A stretch of 64,000 bases of DNA from Rhizoclosmatium globosum. Lineage: Eukaryota > Chytridiomycota > Chytridiomycetes > Chytridiales > Chytriomycetaceae. Positions within the stretch are counted from its first letter, which is position 1. Every line of letters begins with the position of its first letter. The notes below the pieces were generated by a model. It was not told the DNA's origin, ran no database searches, and was given only the letters and a program-made list of their open reading frames with translations. The position numbers and the translations under genes were made by a program. The stretch is taken from positions 62,001 through 126,000 of the forward strand of contig MCGO01000103.1 of assembly GCA_002104985.1 (NCBI GenBank), given 5' to 3'. Positions 9,948 through 22,230 of the stretch are shown here, piece after piece.

Positions 9948-11353
9948 TTTTTCTTTATTGCGTTTCTTTGCTGGCACAGTTTGAACGCAACCACTCTTTT
10001 GTGGCCATGGCAATGTGAGGCCCAAGCGGGATAAGCAGAGCCGCGTTGCATCTGAAACAGCTTAGAACGTTATGTTTTATTTTCTGAAGTGTTTTTTCTT
10101 TGTCGCGTTTCTTTGCTGGCACAGTTTGAACGCAACCACTCTTTTGTGGCCATGGCAATGTGAGGCCCAAGCGGGATAAGCAGAGCCGCGTTGCATCTGA
10201 AACAGCTTAGAACGTTATGTTTTATTTTCTGAAGTGTTTTTTCTTTGTCGCGTTTCTTTGCTGGCACAGTTTGAACGCAACCACTCTTTTGTGGCCATGG
10301 CAATGTGAGGCCCAAGCAGGATAAGCAGAGCCGCGTTGCATCTGAAACAGCTTAGAACGTTATGTTTTATTTTCTGAAGTGTTTTTTCTTTGTCGCGTTT
10401 CTTTGCTGGCACAGTTTGAACGCAACCACTCTTTTGTGGCCATGGCAATGTGAGGCCCAAGCGGGATAAGCAGAGCCGCGTTGCATCTGAAACAGCTTAG
10501 AACGTTATGTTTTATTTTCTGAAGTGTTTTTTCTTTGTCGCGTTTCTTTGCTGGCACAGTTTGAACGCAACCACTCTTTTGTGGCCATGGCAATGTGAGG
10601 CCCAAGCGGGATAAGCAGAGCCGCGTTGCATCTGAAACAGCTTAGAACGTTATGTTTTATTTTCTGAAGTGTTTTTTCTTTGTCGCGTTTCTTTGCTGGC
10701 ACAGTTTGAATGCAACCACTCTTTTGTGGCCATGGCAATGTGAGGCCCAAGCGGGATAAGCAGAGCCGCGTTGCATCTGAAACAGCTTAGAACGTTATGT
10801 TTTATTTTCTGAAGTGTTTTTTCTTTGTCGCGTTTCTTTGCTGGCACAGTTTGAATGCAACCACTCTTTTGTGGCCATGGCAATGTGAGGCCCAAGCGGG
10901 ATAAGCAGAGCCGCGTTGCATCTGAAACAGCTTAGAACGTTATGTTTTATTTTCTGAAGTGTTTTTTCTTTGTCGCGTTTCTTTGCTGGCACAGTTTGAA
11001 TGCAACCACTCTTTTGTGGCCATGGCAATGTGAGGCCCAAGCGGGATAAGCAGAGCCGCGTTGCATCTGAAACAGCTTAGAACGTTATGTTTTATTTTCT
11101 GAAGTGTTTTTTCTTTGTCGCGTTTCTTTGCTGGCACAGTTTGAACGCAACCACTCTTTTGTGGCCATGGCAATGTGAGGCCCAAGCGGGATAAGCAGAG
11201 CCGCGTTGCATCTGAAACAGCTTAGAACGTTATGTTTTATTTTCTGAAGTGTTTTTTCTTTGTCGCGTTTCTTTGCTGGCACAGTTTGAATGCAACCACT
11301 CTTTTGTGGCTATGGCAATGTGAGGCCCAAGCGGGATAGGCAGAGCTGCATTG
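9948..11353. repeat. 145-bp tandem array, 9 full units plus partial, arm I
   Basis: The anchor ggcacagtttgaa recurs at 9973, 10118, 10263, 10408, 10553, 10698, 10843, 10988, 11133 and 11278, an exact 145-bp period. The units are nearly identical, with a C/T variant after the anchor in the order C C C C C T T T C T. On the minus strand each unit has an excellent 3' splice-like sequence (ctaagctgtttcag) directly before an ATG and long open frames, but 145 is not a multiple of three. I recognise no known RNA. Confidence 0.95.
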
Positions 11354-11567
11354 TTTCCTGCACAACTTAAACAATTTATAATCTTAATTTGGTACCTAAT
11401 TAGTTTATAAATGTATGCTTATGAACCAACTGCTTATTCATTTCGTTATTTTCCCGAAATCAAAATGAACATTCTATAAACTACATCAAGGCCATTGATT
11501 TAATGAATACTCCATATGAACAACGCAAACAATTGTTTCCCAGCTTAAATAGCCATCAACCATTTCA
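11354..11567 (-). other. 3' flank of RRM gene, arm I
   Basis: It is AT-rich. On the minus strand an ATTAAA lies just after the stop codon of the RRM gene, where arm II has AATAAA. Confidence 0.4.
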
Positions 11568-12703
11568 TTAAACCTGGGTAACCTGTTCGTCAGATAACTT
11601 ATGGTTCTGGATGGTAGTTTTCTCATCATCAACTGTTCCATACTTGTCTTGATGCACTTTAATCTGGCGGCCATTCACGACTGTTCTGTTAAGCTTGAAG
11701 ATTGCTTTGAGAGACTCCTTTTCTGTTGACATGATAACACATCCGTGGCCGAGGCTGAATCCTTGTTTGTTCACTGCAATGGAAGCAGAGAGCACAGATC
11801 CATACTGGCTGAAGAGCTGGGAGAGTTCTTGTTCTTCAAAGGCAAAGGGAAGGTTCCCAGCATAAACGCGCCAACCAACAGTGCTTGGAACAAATTGATG
11901 GACTTGCTCTTCAGAACTAGACCCTTCCTGCGTTTGTGTGTGCGCTTGTAGCGGGGATTCTACTGGAGTTGAACTGTCTTGCTGCTTCTGCTCCTCTTGG
12001 ACCTCGCTGGAGAGTGAGGCTTGCGGGACGTGGATGTTGATGGGTTGGGGAATTTCTGCAGGAGGAGCGCTTAGCGTAGTTTAAGATTCATTTTATCCAT
12101 ACCATTGGTGGCAACATTGGTTTCGAGAGGGTTGGAGGGGGTATTGTGGGAGAAGAACGCAACAACCCTCAACAAAGTCTCAATTTCGGCCGCTTCCTCG
12201 CGGCCAATTTCTTCCAGAGCCTTAATGCGCTCCTTGAGAGCATTTCTTGCATACCGATGACCATCCATCTCGGACACTGCAGCCGCATAGATGATAGAGG
12301 GGGGGCTCTCAGTACAGTATCCGAACGCCACAAGACCATCCAACGCTGCGGCCGAGTTGATGGCGTCCTGAGTAGATCCATAGGAGGCGATTGCTCCTCC
12401 ATAATCTACAGTCTCAATCGAGTTTGGAGGCACGCCTGCCTGGATGAGCATCGCCCCCACATCGCCAAGGGTAAACTGCATGGGAAGCCCATTGAAGAAG
12501 ACACACGTGACTGGATCCTTGCGCTCAATGCACGGGAAGAAATCCTTGCAAGCAAATTTCGCGTCTACACGTAGTTAGTAGCTACCACGATCAAGAGTAC
12601 TGCTTACCTGCTGTGTATGATTGTCTTGAATCGTTCTAATGCGATTAACAAAGTTAGGTTACGAGGTAGCAATCAGCAATGGGAGGGCGCGTACCTGGCT
12701 CAT
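11568..12703 (-). CDS. Two-RRM RNA-binding protein, arm I copy
   Basis: Four exons (12695-12703, 12608-12635, 12103-12564, 11568-12055) join in frame across introns of 59, 43 and 47 bp; the second has a TACTAAC branch-like sequence. The product is 328 residues, starting MSQNDSRQSYTADAKF. An N-terminal degenerate RRM shows RNP2-like CVFFNGLP. A Glu/Arg-rich helix and a Gln/Ser-rich linker follow. The C-terminal canonical RRM has RNP2 (RVYAGNL), the AFEEQELSQLFSQYG helix and RNP1-like GHGCVIM, then about 25 residues to the stop. It probably binds single-stranded RNA, in nuclear processing or translation control; the exact role cannot be told. It is intact and has an equally intact twin at 32821. 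Confidence 0.85.
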
Positions 12704-13599
12704 TTTTGGGAGAGTTTTTTGGTGTTCGAAGAAATGAGCCACTTTTCACTTTCCAGTTTCCGTGGAACCCAAATTCGGACACAGTGATACACAGATAAGA
12801 TCTTCTACCATAAATACAAAGAGAGAGAGGAGAAAATGTTGAGCAGGGTCTTTTCGAGAACAACTGACACTGAGTTACAGATCCGAATTATTGATCAGCT
12901 ACAAAGTACAGCACAATAATATAGAAATATGAAAGACACACGACTCGTTCAACTCGTTCAAATAAAAGCAGAAATGAAGGGTTGAATACACCAGCTTTGT
13001 TTCGTTGAGAGCAGTTCACCCAAAATACGCCATGGATGGAGGTTCGAATGAATTGGTTGTTTCGATGGCTTTGTGGTCAAATAGAGAATCATCACTTGGA
13101 ATTGAGAACTGATTTGAGTCACAGCCTAGTCGTTACAATCTCGAAGTGGTCCAACCTCTTTCGACAACCCAACTCTTCCAGTGGACAAGACTCACTACTG
13201 CGTTTTAAATTTGCTGTCAAGAATAGTCGCAAGTTGATTAGTATTCACGGTATGTCACGACAGTCAATCTCCCAGTTAGGAACTTCTAGAATATTGCTGT
13301 CACGCGTGGATGTTTAAAGGAGGGCTAGTTGAAATAGACAGCGACAATCAAGAATGGAGACAACATCTGCAGGCGCGGCTGATGATTAAGTGTCGATAAA
13401 GTTGGCAGAAGCATTAAGTTTGTTCAGTGGAAGTGGCTGCTTGAGGCAAACCGACGGTAAAGCCTTTTGCGAGGTCAAAGAAAAAGGATGTGCGGAATAT
13501 TGTCATAGTCGGAGTGCGAAAGTAGTGGAGTGTGAATAAGCCAAGGCCGGCAAGAAACAAGCCTTGAAGGAACCCAGATTCCGTTATTTCGTTGCAGAA
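12704..13599. other. Duplicated spacer upstream of RRM gene
   Basis: It serves as 5' flank of the minus-strand RRM gene and is repeated at 33957-34830. The stretch 12950-13060 resembles the family N-terminal exon region (compare 15120-15240). A plus-strand frame at 13036-13317 is unchanged in both arms but has no motif, so I do not call it. Confidence 0.4.
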
Positions 13600-15300
13600 T
13601 GCAAATGCAGTAGTATATGAGCCCCTTTTTTATTGACATAATTATGGCATCTGTAAGTGGTTAATTGAGTAAAGGGGCCGAAAAAACAAACAACCACCAA
13701 CCTCAACTCTCCAAATTCCTGTTCCAGTTTCACCCATAAGTTCTGTACGTGATTTAAAAATGTCGCGTACAACGACAGACCTGTACGTCATAAATTGAGG
13801 AAACAAGCGCAAAAAGAAAATCATCCACCACATCCATTTTCGGAACGTTGATTGCATCGACGTCCACTGCTTGAGTTTCTGATGAGGACTCCAACTCAAG
13901 CACCGTATCAACCTTTTCCGGCGCCACATCTACCTTCGCCTCTTCAACACCAGCAGCGACAATCTTCTTCGTTTTCCACTTCTTCTTGCTTTTCGTCTTC
14001 TATTCCACAGCAGCCACTCCGACGTCAACACTTCCAATATCATTAACCTCTATCCCATAATCTGTCATCACCACTTCCCTCCTCCCCGTCACTTTCCACC
14101 AGCGTCGTAGCACTTTCAGTGTTTGCAACGGGTAGTAAACGACGCTAGGATAATCTTTTCAGCATTTGAAGCGGGTTTTGTGAACGACTGACAGGGATGA
14201 AATTGAGTCAACTGTTCCGTGAGAACGCGTTGAATATTTGCGCCAAGGTCTGCGACAGACGTCAATCGAATATGCGATAGATGCGAGGGTTTGATGTCTG
14301 AAAAGAATGATTGTTTGTGGAAGTAAGAAGAAATTGTATATGTAGATGTGTAGGTTGAGGTAAATGTCAAAATAGAAGTTCCAGTTGACACTGTTGATTT
14401 GATTGATCTGCTTGAGTTTGCGTGACAGTTGAAGTTGAAGACGCGAGACAGCCTCAGCCTGAAGAGGGCCTAGTTCCGAACTCATAAACAGGCCGGTTTC
14501 GTTGCGTGGAGTAGTAGATAGCGGAGGGTCGGATATTCCAGCAACAAGAGAGGCGGATGTGGTTTAAGGTGGGTTTGGTGGGAATAAGGAAGAAGCGAAC
14601 GAAGGCTTCCGCGGAATATTTGGCGGTAGAACCGACGACAAGTACGCTGGATCATCGTCCGAGTCCGAGGAGTCCGACGAGAAGGAAGACGAATCGTCCG
14701 TGTTGATTTCGCTTTCGATTCTCCGAGTCATGTTCCTGAGCAGCTGATCGAGGCGCGCGCCAGAAAGAGTTTCGTCAGCAACAAAAAGACGAAGTTTTAC
14801 AGCGGGTGTTTGCACACCTTTTTCACAGGGTGTTGCTGCGTCAAAGTCGTCTGGTTTGTCTGGTTCGTGGATTGAATCAAGTTGTTCAGAGACTTGCTTG
14901 AGGACCGCGAGGAAGAGGGCGTCAAGGTTTATCGTCTTTGGTGGTTGGTGGTGTTGGTGGTGTTGTTGAGGGATTGAGGGATTGAGGGAAGGGGAAGGGG
15001 CAGGGACCAGAGGGACCATGTTGATGACAAGGATGAAATGGGCGGGGGACGTGTGGCTGGCCGGCTCATATTCGGTAAAATTTAATATACAAAGAAATCG
15101 TCGCCTATCAAAAAATCGATTAGATACGAAGAATGTCGCGGAAAGCGAAAGTGTTGAAATGAAAGCAAAACTGAAGGGTTGAATGCACCAGCTTTGTTTT
15201 GTTGGCAAGGAGAGTTGCCCACAAAGCCATCAATCAACCGATTCAAGACATCCTCCATATTCGTTGCATTTAAGGGAAATAGGGATTGCCGTGTGCTCAC
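13600..15300 (-). pseudogene. Multicopy gene family, copy b (longest open segment)
   Basis: On the minus strand the order is: exon with NATNMEDVLNRLIDGFVG near 15210; a 214-codon frame (14564-15208) with LDALFLAVLKQVSEQLDSIH, ETLSGARLDQLLRNMTRR, an acidic serine tract (SSSFSSDSSDSDDD) and a Pro-rich end; a Ser/Gln segment (SELGPL) near 14480; DIKPSHLSHI near 14290; a Lys-rich block and VDVDAI near 13860; then one exon/intron-like module near 13660-13830. Frames are broken between blocks, so introns or decay must be invoked. No known domain was recognised. Confidence 0.5.
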
Positions 15301-15424
15301 ATTCTATAACGGTTTCACAATTTCGAGTTGTGCGACGCCAACAGAGAGAGCTTTCAAGTATTTAATCCTGGAACAAGGCGACTTTGCCCGACTTAAAAGC
15401 TTATGATATTGGTACATTGGAGCT

Positions 15425-16160
15425 TCACGTAACGATAGAAGAAAGGAGGAAGAAGAATTGTAGAGTACTAGAGAGAGAAGCACTGAAGAGGGGCAATTGG
15501 CATGCTGGAGAGGGGTATCTTATATATGGCCAGTTTCGAAATGTATAACACAATCGGTATTGGATTTGAGTCACAGGGAATAGACGACGGTGGATTGCTG
15601 AGGGTGGATTCAATGTCCACATAACCTCTTCATTCTCTTGCTGTGGAATCAGTGAATGCGTCACGAGGAATAAGCGGTGGATTTGTTCGGAATAGATTCA
15701 AAAGCCTTTCTTCTCTCACTGTTGGAACGAAGACTCAGTAATCTTGTCTTTCCCAGCGTGTCACTGACCACTGCGTCGAATTCGTACACTCCGTGGTTGG
15801 TTGTGTTATGGTTGTCACGTAGTCTTTGATTTGATGATACGGCGACTCGGGATTCTTCTAAGGAGTGGAAGCATTGGTTAGACAGGTGTGTGAGGAGATA
15901 CTCCGAGAGAGGCGGGGAAAGCTCAAAGTGCTTTGCATCAGCATCCTTCCAGAGAGCCAAACACGCGAGAAGGGTTCTCCGGTAAAGAGATCTATTGTCT
16001 CTAACAAGCATGGAACGGAATCAAGAATATGGTTACCTCTACAGTGTCTCGAATTGTATTTGACAGCCAGATTGCACATGACCAAGGAGGGCATTGGTTC
16101 GAAGGGACTTGCTGAATTCACATTGGCGGTAAGAACGTATGTCCGTGGTGGGTTGTGAAG
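15425..16160. repeat. Segment present in three arms
   Basis: It is repeated at about 37680-38400 and 57720-58440. Reading frames exist on both strands (a minus-strand one has PPLSEYLLTHLSNQ; a plus-strand one has EGIGSKGLAEFTLAVRT), but neither has a recognised motif. Arm II resembles the 57.7-kb copy more than arm I here. Confidence 0.6.
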
Positions 16161-17156
16161 GTGGTGGCAGTTGGGATAGGGTGGATGGAGTGCACTTTGC
16201 TATTATTTCCATCAACTGTTCAAAGAAGTCTCAACGTGAGAAGTAGCACGCGCACGAAAGGATGTAATCGAAATGATGTGTTGTCCACTTCTTTCATCCT
16301 TCAATTACCTCTAACGTTCAATTTAATCTGTTATACTTCTCTAAGTGCAGCCACAATTCATCGAATACACATTACTCATTCGTTTAATTTCATTGAAACA
16401 CGTTGCATACGTTTTATTTATTTTGAAGGGAATATTCGCGAATCAATCAAATGAACGGCAAGAAAGAAAGCTCGGACACGACACCACTCACCTCGCGGAA
16501 CCACCAGCCAAACTACACCCACCAGAGATACAGCACCAATTACTATACTAGAGTGTATTCAGCCAGTTGGGGGACACGGACACGTGAATCCTCTGTCATT
16601 CGCATCCAGTCACCCACCTACAACTATCTCATTCCGCGATTCATCTTCCTCCTTTCACTGCATTCTACTCACTTATATCAACGCATATGCATACATATGC
16701 TACAGCCAACCACGCCATCTCCTTGGAAGTCATTCGCTCAGCCACTCGATCAACCCAACTCTCATCCAGCCGCATTCCACAGATTCAAAACGCGCCACAC
16801 TCATCAATTACATCCAGAAAGTTCCCCGTGCATACTGAGTAGTTTCAAGGAATAATAGCGCGACCGCCATCTTTCCATCACCAAAATTGCCTCGGCTCGG
16901 CCACTCAATACCTCAGTCTCTTTGAGTATCATCAACGTCTAAATCTTGAGCAACGTTCACAAATAACCTCACCGGCCAACGGTCCACGAATCGCGGTAAT
17001 CTGCAACCAAAAATCTCGTAGCACTGCAACAGCAACTAAAACCATCAGAAATGTCAAATTCGATCCAAATCGCATTTTGTAGAGTTGATTGCTGAGCGTT
17101 CTAGTATTGTAGGTACTGCTATGAAATTGATAGCATCGGAGCACGTTTGGATTCAA
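16161..17156. other. Duplicated low-complexity region, no clear gene
   Basis: 16250-16880 is repeated at 38500-39140 and 59270-59760. A plus-strand frame at 16451 (MNGKKESSDTTPL) is open for 134 codons, but the 38.7-kb copy is frameshifted, so coding is doubtful. Confidence 0.35.
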
Positions 17157-17424
17157 GGACTAGCACGAATGTCTTCGTTTTGGAAGAGGAACATGGTACC
17201 GTTGACTGTTCTTCCTTTATCGGATTTGTTGTAAGGTAAGTTCAATTCGAGCCAAGTGCTAGTAACACCTTTCTTGCAGTGGCGATGTGCTGAAGGTTGG
17301 GTCAGTTGGACGGGAGGAAAATGGCACCGTTTCGTCGCTGAAGGCATAAGCTCTCAGTAAGCAATGCATCTCCAATTCAATTGCAATTGACGCATTAGTG
17401 TTGGCCACTGGAAACAGTTGAGGC

Positions 17425-17811
17425 GTGGCTGCAGGGACTTCCAAAGCAACGTCAAAGTTCGAGCCGCATTCGAAGTTGTCGCCCGAAACTCCGGACCACA
17501 GTCAGTCAAGAATCCAGTTGAATCGAATCGTATCTGGAAGGAAACTGCCACCTTTGCCTTTGGAGCTACGTCGTCGCGAATCACCAGTCGCTACAAGTTT
17601 GGAGATAGCCACACCCCCGTCAAAAGAAACGAGTTGTGCCTGCATCAACAACACCCACCAATCTCGTTGGCCCTTGCAGTATGCACATGACTGGAGTGGT
17701 GGGATGCAGACGGTGGTGTGGACTCAAAATATGAAATTGGAGGAGATTCAAAGACCAATGCCAACATCAACATCTGCAACACAGAAAACAAGTTCAGGCT
17801 GCATTATTTAA
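17425..17811 (+). CDS. J-type gene exon, unknown function
   Basis: A 128-codon open frame, with no ATG at its left edge, is preceded by an in-frame stop and a possible splice acceptor (acagttgag). The product is Ser/Thr/Pro-rich and basic (SRIQLNRIVSGRKLPPLPLE), ending QNMKLEEIQ...SSGCII. The end resembles the ENLKLE.TKANQ segment of the J copies at 23.3, 40.3 and 50.6 kb, and it is likewise followed by a K-type gene at 17974. Function is unknown. Confidence 0.4.
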   Translation: MAAGTSKATSKFEPHSKLSPETPDHSQSRIQLNRIVSGRKLPPLPLELRRRESPVATSLEIATPPSKETSCACINNTHQSRWPLQYAHDWSGGMQTVVWTQNMKLEEIQRPMPTSTSATQKTSSGCII

Positions 17812-17973
17812 CTCCTGAAGAAAATTCAAACAAAAGTTGAGGTGAATTCTTAGTCAGCGTTTTTCTCCTTTCCTTCCTTCTCCCCCTTTGTTGATTCCCC
17901 CTTCACCGAAACCAACCCACAATTTCACTCTCCCACATCTTAAGCTCATGTGAACGTATTGAAGCGAATTGTA

Positions 17974-18181
17974 ATGGACAAGTGCGAATATATTCAACTA
18001 CGGAGGTGAGTCATCGTTTGTAATGTTCTTGGTTCAAGAAGCTAGTGACGCTTGATGTAGTGCACTGGAAACTCAATTACAACAGGGAACTGCGAAGCTA
18101 CTTGGCCAAAACCTCGAACGAAACTCCGAACAAAAAACCAAGATTTGCTTAATCCTCACCTGCTTGTTCCCTGTTTCTTAA
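17974..18181 (+). CDS. K-type small spliced gene, 50 residues
   Basis: Exon 1 (17974-18005) encodes MDKCEYIQLRR. A 55-bp intron (18006-18060) leads in frame to a Gln/Leu-rich helix (SALETQLQQGTAKLLGQ) and a TAA at 18179-18181. The first exon and its splice donor recur at 23572, 40613 (without ATG), 40923 and 50859. It is the most diverged member. Function is unknown. Confidence 0.45.
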
Positions 18182-18200
18182 CTAACACCCTCCGTAACAG

Positions 18201-18760
18201 TCTTCCAACAGATTGATGTCGACGAGGACCATCTTTGATGACGCAGAGAACATGAAGGACGTGTCAATTGTGCGTATGTACGGTATCACGGAAGAAGGGT
18301 TCTCAGTGCTAGCTCACTTGCATGGATTCTTCCCATAAGCACACTGGCTGTATGTACTGATTGACAAGAAGAGTTACACTGGACTGTATCGTACAAATCC
18401 TGTCAAACGTGATAAACTGGATACCAAGGGTTTTGAGGTTAAGTTCAAGACAACTGCTCAACTTGATTTTCGTAGACTATGCGTCGCGACAGTTATCAGC
18501 TTTTCGGAAACGTGATGGAGACTTGTTTGCACGGGATTCTCATTGATGGTGAAACAGCGGGAGTCCAAGCGTAAGAATGGGACTGGTCGTATTTGGTTAT
18601 TGGAGGACAATCAAAAGGAATAAATACTTCTGCGACACGTAGAGCTTGAAATCGCATGTTCTTACGTAATGTAGTTGATGGGGGAAGGAACAGCTGCACA
18701 TGTCAGAATGGATGAGGCACCCAACCAAAAAGAGTGTTAATAGCCCCAGAGTACTGTTAC
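18201..18760 (+). pseudogene. POLD1: DNA polymerase delta (POLD1/Pol3) fragment III
   Basis: After a splice-like TAACAG the plus strand reads FQQIDVDED, shifts frame, then reads DDAENMKDVSIVRMYGITE and EGFSVLAHLHGFFP, which is the N-terminal domain of the delta catalytic subunit. A stop and about 10 bases later it jumps to the polymerase-domain sequence WLYVLIDKKSYTGLYRTNP, KLDTKGFE, a short intron (18438-18475), TMRRDSYQLFGNVMETC and ILIDGETAGVQA. Weaker similarity (WSYLVI, AAHV, MRHPTKK) runs to about 18760. The parts present are ones missing from the 7.1- and 28.3-kb remnants. Frameshifts and stops make it a pseudogene. Confidence 0.85.
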
Positions 18761-18839
18761 AATACAACGAGAGACACGGATATTCATTTGTCCATTATTT
18801 TCCACTTGAAGAAAAGACTGTTTTCTGGATTGTCATTGT

Positions 18840-19500
18840 CAAAATCAAACTCCAAACAAGGTCCCTTGGTCTGAAACCCCCTTCCTCCCTCCCCCTTCCA
18901 CCTCCCTCCTCGATTTACTTTCTCTGCCTATCACCTTAATCTAACTGCCTAAAATAGGACAATCGCCTTGACCTCGTTGACCATGAACCTAACGCCAAGT
19001 CTGACAGCAAGTACTAACCGACACGCCCCTTCTTTGTTGGCGTTACGCTCTTGAATCTCGAGCCTTCTTTCTTTATGCTGTTTCACCGTCGCGGGAGGTG
19101 TCTTTATCCTGACTCGCGACGAGAGTTGGGTGATCCCCCGACTTCTTCTTGTCCAATATCCTTTGATGGAGATGTTATTCGTTGCGTAACGTGGAAAGAA
19201 TCGTACCAACACTTGGATGGGAAGGTTTTCTTGGTTGGGATCATATCTTGTTTCTTTATTAGCTCTTCCTTCTTTCTCTTGTTTTCCGCCTTTGAAACTC
19301 CTTCGTGGCGAGAGTCTATGAGTAGGCTTCTTCTTTTAATCATCCTGTTATTATGCGTTGGTATTGTGGACCAGAGCAAACATTTCATGGAGTATTGGCG
19401 TGTTGCTGACCTATCTGTTTGTGTAACGAAAACATACCAGCACCTTCTTCCTTTGTTTGTTCTTATGAATTAATAAATATATGATCGGAAAGCAACATAT
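18840..19500. repeat. Paralogous block, also at 51.99-52.62 kb
   Basis: It is clearly similar to 51990-52620 (for example ttgttggcgtt..cgctctyga and gatcccccgacttcttcttg). In both places it lies downstream of a minus-strand LW-domain gene, so it belongs to the same ancient duplication. Open frames on both strands have no motif. Confidence 0.7.
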
Positions 19501-19634
19501 TTTATGGCTGTATAATGAAAAAAGATCTGTTCAGGAATAGTAACTATTGAATCAAAGCCAAGCGTCCCGAGCCACTGTGAACATACTCACAAAACTTGCC
19601 ACGTCTACATCCTCCTATTATTCAGTTAGCCTTG

Positions 19635-21297
19635 TCAGGTTTTCTTAAATAACTTACTTGCTGAAGTCCACTCAAAACACGGACTTGCCTCATCAGTCCC
19701 ATCACTTGTACGCTCTGATACAATATTTTCGCAGTAATAAATTCGCGTTTCAGACAGCTTTGTGGCAAACTTCACTTTAGGCTGAGTCTGAGACGAAGGG
19801 GTAGCAACAAAACGCTTCGTGATGCCTTCAGCAAGTAACTGATTCCAAGATCTCATCAAATTGAGGCTGGCCTTCTTCAAATCATCTGAGTAGAATATGA
19901 GATAGGTTTGAGAACAAAATTGGTGTCCAACCTTCCGCTTCAGTTTGGCACACCTGAACAAGTCTCGCAATAGTTTCACCCAGCTTCATCCTCATGATTA
20001 CTTCAGCTTCAATCATCATTCGGCCAAAAATCAGCACTATTTCAAGGGCTAAGGAATATTCTCGCTTAAGAAGGGCTTCCACCGTCCAAAACTTCAGTAA
20101 TTGCAGAGCACTCCCGTTCAACATTATGGAAAACCTTATAAATTAATTAGCTATTGGCTTCTAGGACTATATTGCAAGGTGCTCACTCTTTGAAAAACGT
20201 GGGGGAACCTTCGCGAGAAATTTTCAATGCTGCACAGCGAAGTGTGGAACTGTCACAACTCGACAGAAAGTTAAGATAGAGTAATGCTTCTGATGGCATT
20301 TGGAAGTGACAGCCGCTCATAGTGTTGTCAGTGGAGAAGACTATTGATGCACGTGTCAACTAAGAATAACGTGAACAGATTTAAACACATACCAGTATTA
20401 TGTGGTTGGATTGGGTGGACTTGCGGGACTTCCGAATAATCTGAAGCTGTGTTTGATTCAAGAACAACGCTCAGCCATTTTGAGTTCGTCGTATCTGTTC
20501 TCAGAGCCTGAAGTCCTCCATTACCCAATGCAACTGTTCGCGTGTTAAAGTTGCGGGAAAGGTTCGGGTTTAGCTTACCTGCTGCTGTGGAGTCAGTTTC
20601 GAGAATTGTCGATGTTTGGGTTTGAGGAGACGAGGTTTGAGTCACATCTGATAAACAAAAGGATCAGGCTTGGTCATTAAAACGCTCAGAACGTAATCAA
20701 TAATTTAGAAGCATATGCAGGGGCCGTTTACCAGTAGGAATGCTCGACGCAACTGATTCTTCCTCCATACATGAGTTCAATAAACTTGTTTCATAATTTA
20801 CAGCTTCAGTAGCTGTGTTGAGGTTTTCAATTCGAGATGCCACGACTTCAAGAAAAACAATGCGGGCATATAGCTCGTTGATTGTAACAGAAGAGTCAGG
20901 CGGAGCAGTGTTGATGGGGGTTGAGGCGTTGTCATTGACAGCTGAAGACTCGAAGTTTATCTGGCTGGAAAACGGTGCGAACTTCGTTTCCAACGCAGCA
21001 ACTCGGGTGATGACTGAAAAGAAGTAGTAAGTAAAGTGATAAGCAGATGATAAGAGGTGTTGGGCAAGCAAGGAACTGATTGACAAGGCACAGACTTGTC
21101 CGCCACATCGGACACACAGTTTTGTTCGCCTCCTTTGACAAACGTGTCTGAATAGTAAGAAATGCATGTGCTTAATGCATAGAAACGAGCACCCGTTGTA
21201 GTCTTTTGATTCTTCTTGGCGACTTCGTATGGCCAGCGAATTCCACATCTTCAAACAGAAAAGAAACAAGATGGTAACACTTACGTTCAATATTCAT
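19635..21297 (-). CDS. TFIIS N-terminal (LW)-like domain protein, copy A
   Basis: It is a minus-strand spliced gene starting with a tiny exon (MNIE, ATG at 21297). A later exon holds RVAALETK and INELYARIVFLE, a short predicted coiled coil. A Ser/Thr/Asn-rich exon follows at 20328-20645. The C-terminal exons show LQLLKFW, LALEIVLIFGRMMIEAEVI, MKLGETIARLVQVC and LNLMRSWNQLL, the helix pattern of the TFIIS N-terminal domain (Leu/Trp-rich four-helix bundle) found in elongation and Mediator-associated factors. The domain assignment is by eye. The paralogue at 52779 has the same exon order. Some internal exon joins are not resolved. Confidence 0.55.
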
Positions 21298-21426
21298 GCT
21301 TGGAATAGAGTGCAATTGAGAGGCGGCTGTAGCTACGTTGTTGGACTGGAATATCTTTTCTTGATTCTTCTTTGACTGACAGAAACACAAATAAATAAGA
21401 GTAACATTCAATCATCTTACGAACAA

Positions 21427-22230
21427 GTGAATCTTTTCATTTCTAATACATTTTCACAAGTTTTCCCAACATATTTCATACTGTTTGTTACCGTCATACA
21501 AGTGTGGCTTTGTCGATGTTCGCTAACTCAATGTTCCGAAATCCAAGGATTGTACCGCAAAAGCAAACTACGGTATAATTTCTCTCTCATTTACTTAACG
21601 AATACGTTTATTAAGTACAGTACACACGATATCGCACATTCAGTGAAGGAAAGAAGGAAAAACTTGGACGTACCACCACCACCACCCTAACAACATCACC
21701 ATCCACTCAAGCAGTCAACCAATAGTGTATTCGCGTTTCGCCATCCAACATCCAATCTTCAAACAGAGAAAAGTCGCGGAAAGCTGTGGCTCTGTGATGA
21801 CACACGCGTGGGTGGGTGATGCCAAACTGCATTCACTCACACTCAACAGCAACTGCATTGCATCCATCGGGCCACTAATACTATCGCATAGAATTCATCG
21901 ACTGAAAGAAGCCTCAAAGACCACGTCTTAAAGGGAATCAACGACACCTTCTCTCCGCCACTCACTCAATTTGACTCGAATCTATCCATCAACGGCAGCT
22001 GGAACAACTACTAGTACTCGAAAATAGATTCGTTGATGTTGCTGCCCAAACACGGTACCATTCAGCTCCTCATCAAACAATAGTTCACCGTTCCACCACG
22101 CAACATTGCAGAAAAGTGTCTCCAGCCAACTTCAGTAACGACAGAACCATGTTGCAGATGTCGGCATTCGGAATATCGCACATCAGTTTCGGAAACATTC
22201 TAGCTCGCAGCCTGGTGTCGCATCCTACAT
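21427..22230. repeat. Paralogous block, also at 48.49-49.33 kb
   Basis: It is extensively similar to 48490-49330. A 68-codon plus-strand frame beginning at a GTG (21725-21931; RFAIQHPIFKQR, MTHAWVGDAKLHSL) keeps its exact length in the other copy (48832-49038), but without an ATG I do not call it a gene. Confidence 0.65.

Noticed and set aside
9948..11353. 145-bp array as a CRISPR array or as a cluster of snRNA, 5S or spliced-leader RNA genes
   Set aside because: There is no repeat-spacer alternation, since the whole unit repeats. I could not match the unit to conserved 5S, U1, U2, U4 or U6 sequences, and there is no T-run terminator pattern typical of RNA polymerase III genes in each unit.
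13036..13317. 93-codon plus-strand frame conserved in both arms
   Set aside because: Its sequence identity follows from the recent duplication, it overlaps no splice-consistent model and it has no motif.
16451..16855. 134-codon frame as a gene in the three-arm segment
   Set aside because: The equivalent at 38.7 kb is frameshifted relative to the copies at 16.5 and 59.4 kb while bases are conserved, so protein-level constraint is not supported.
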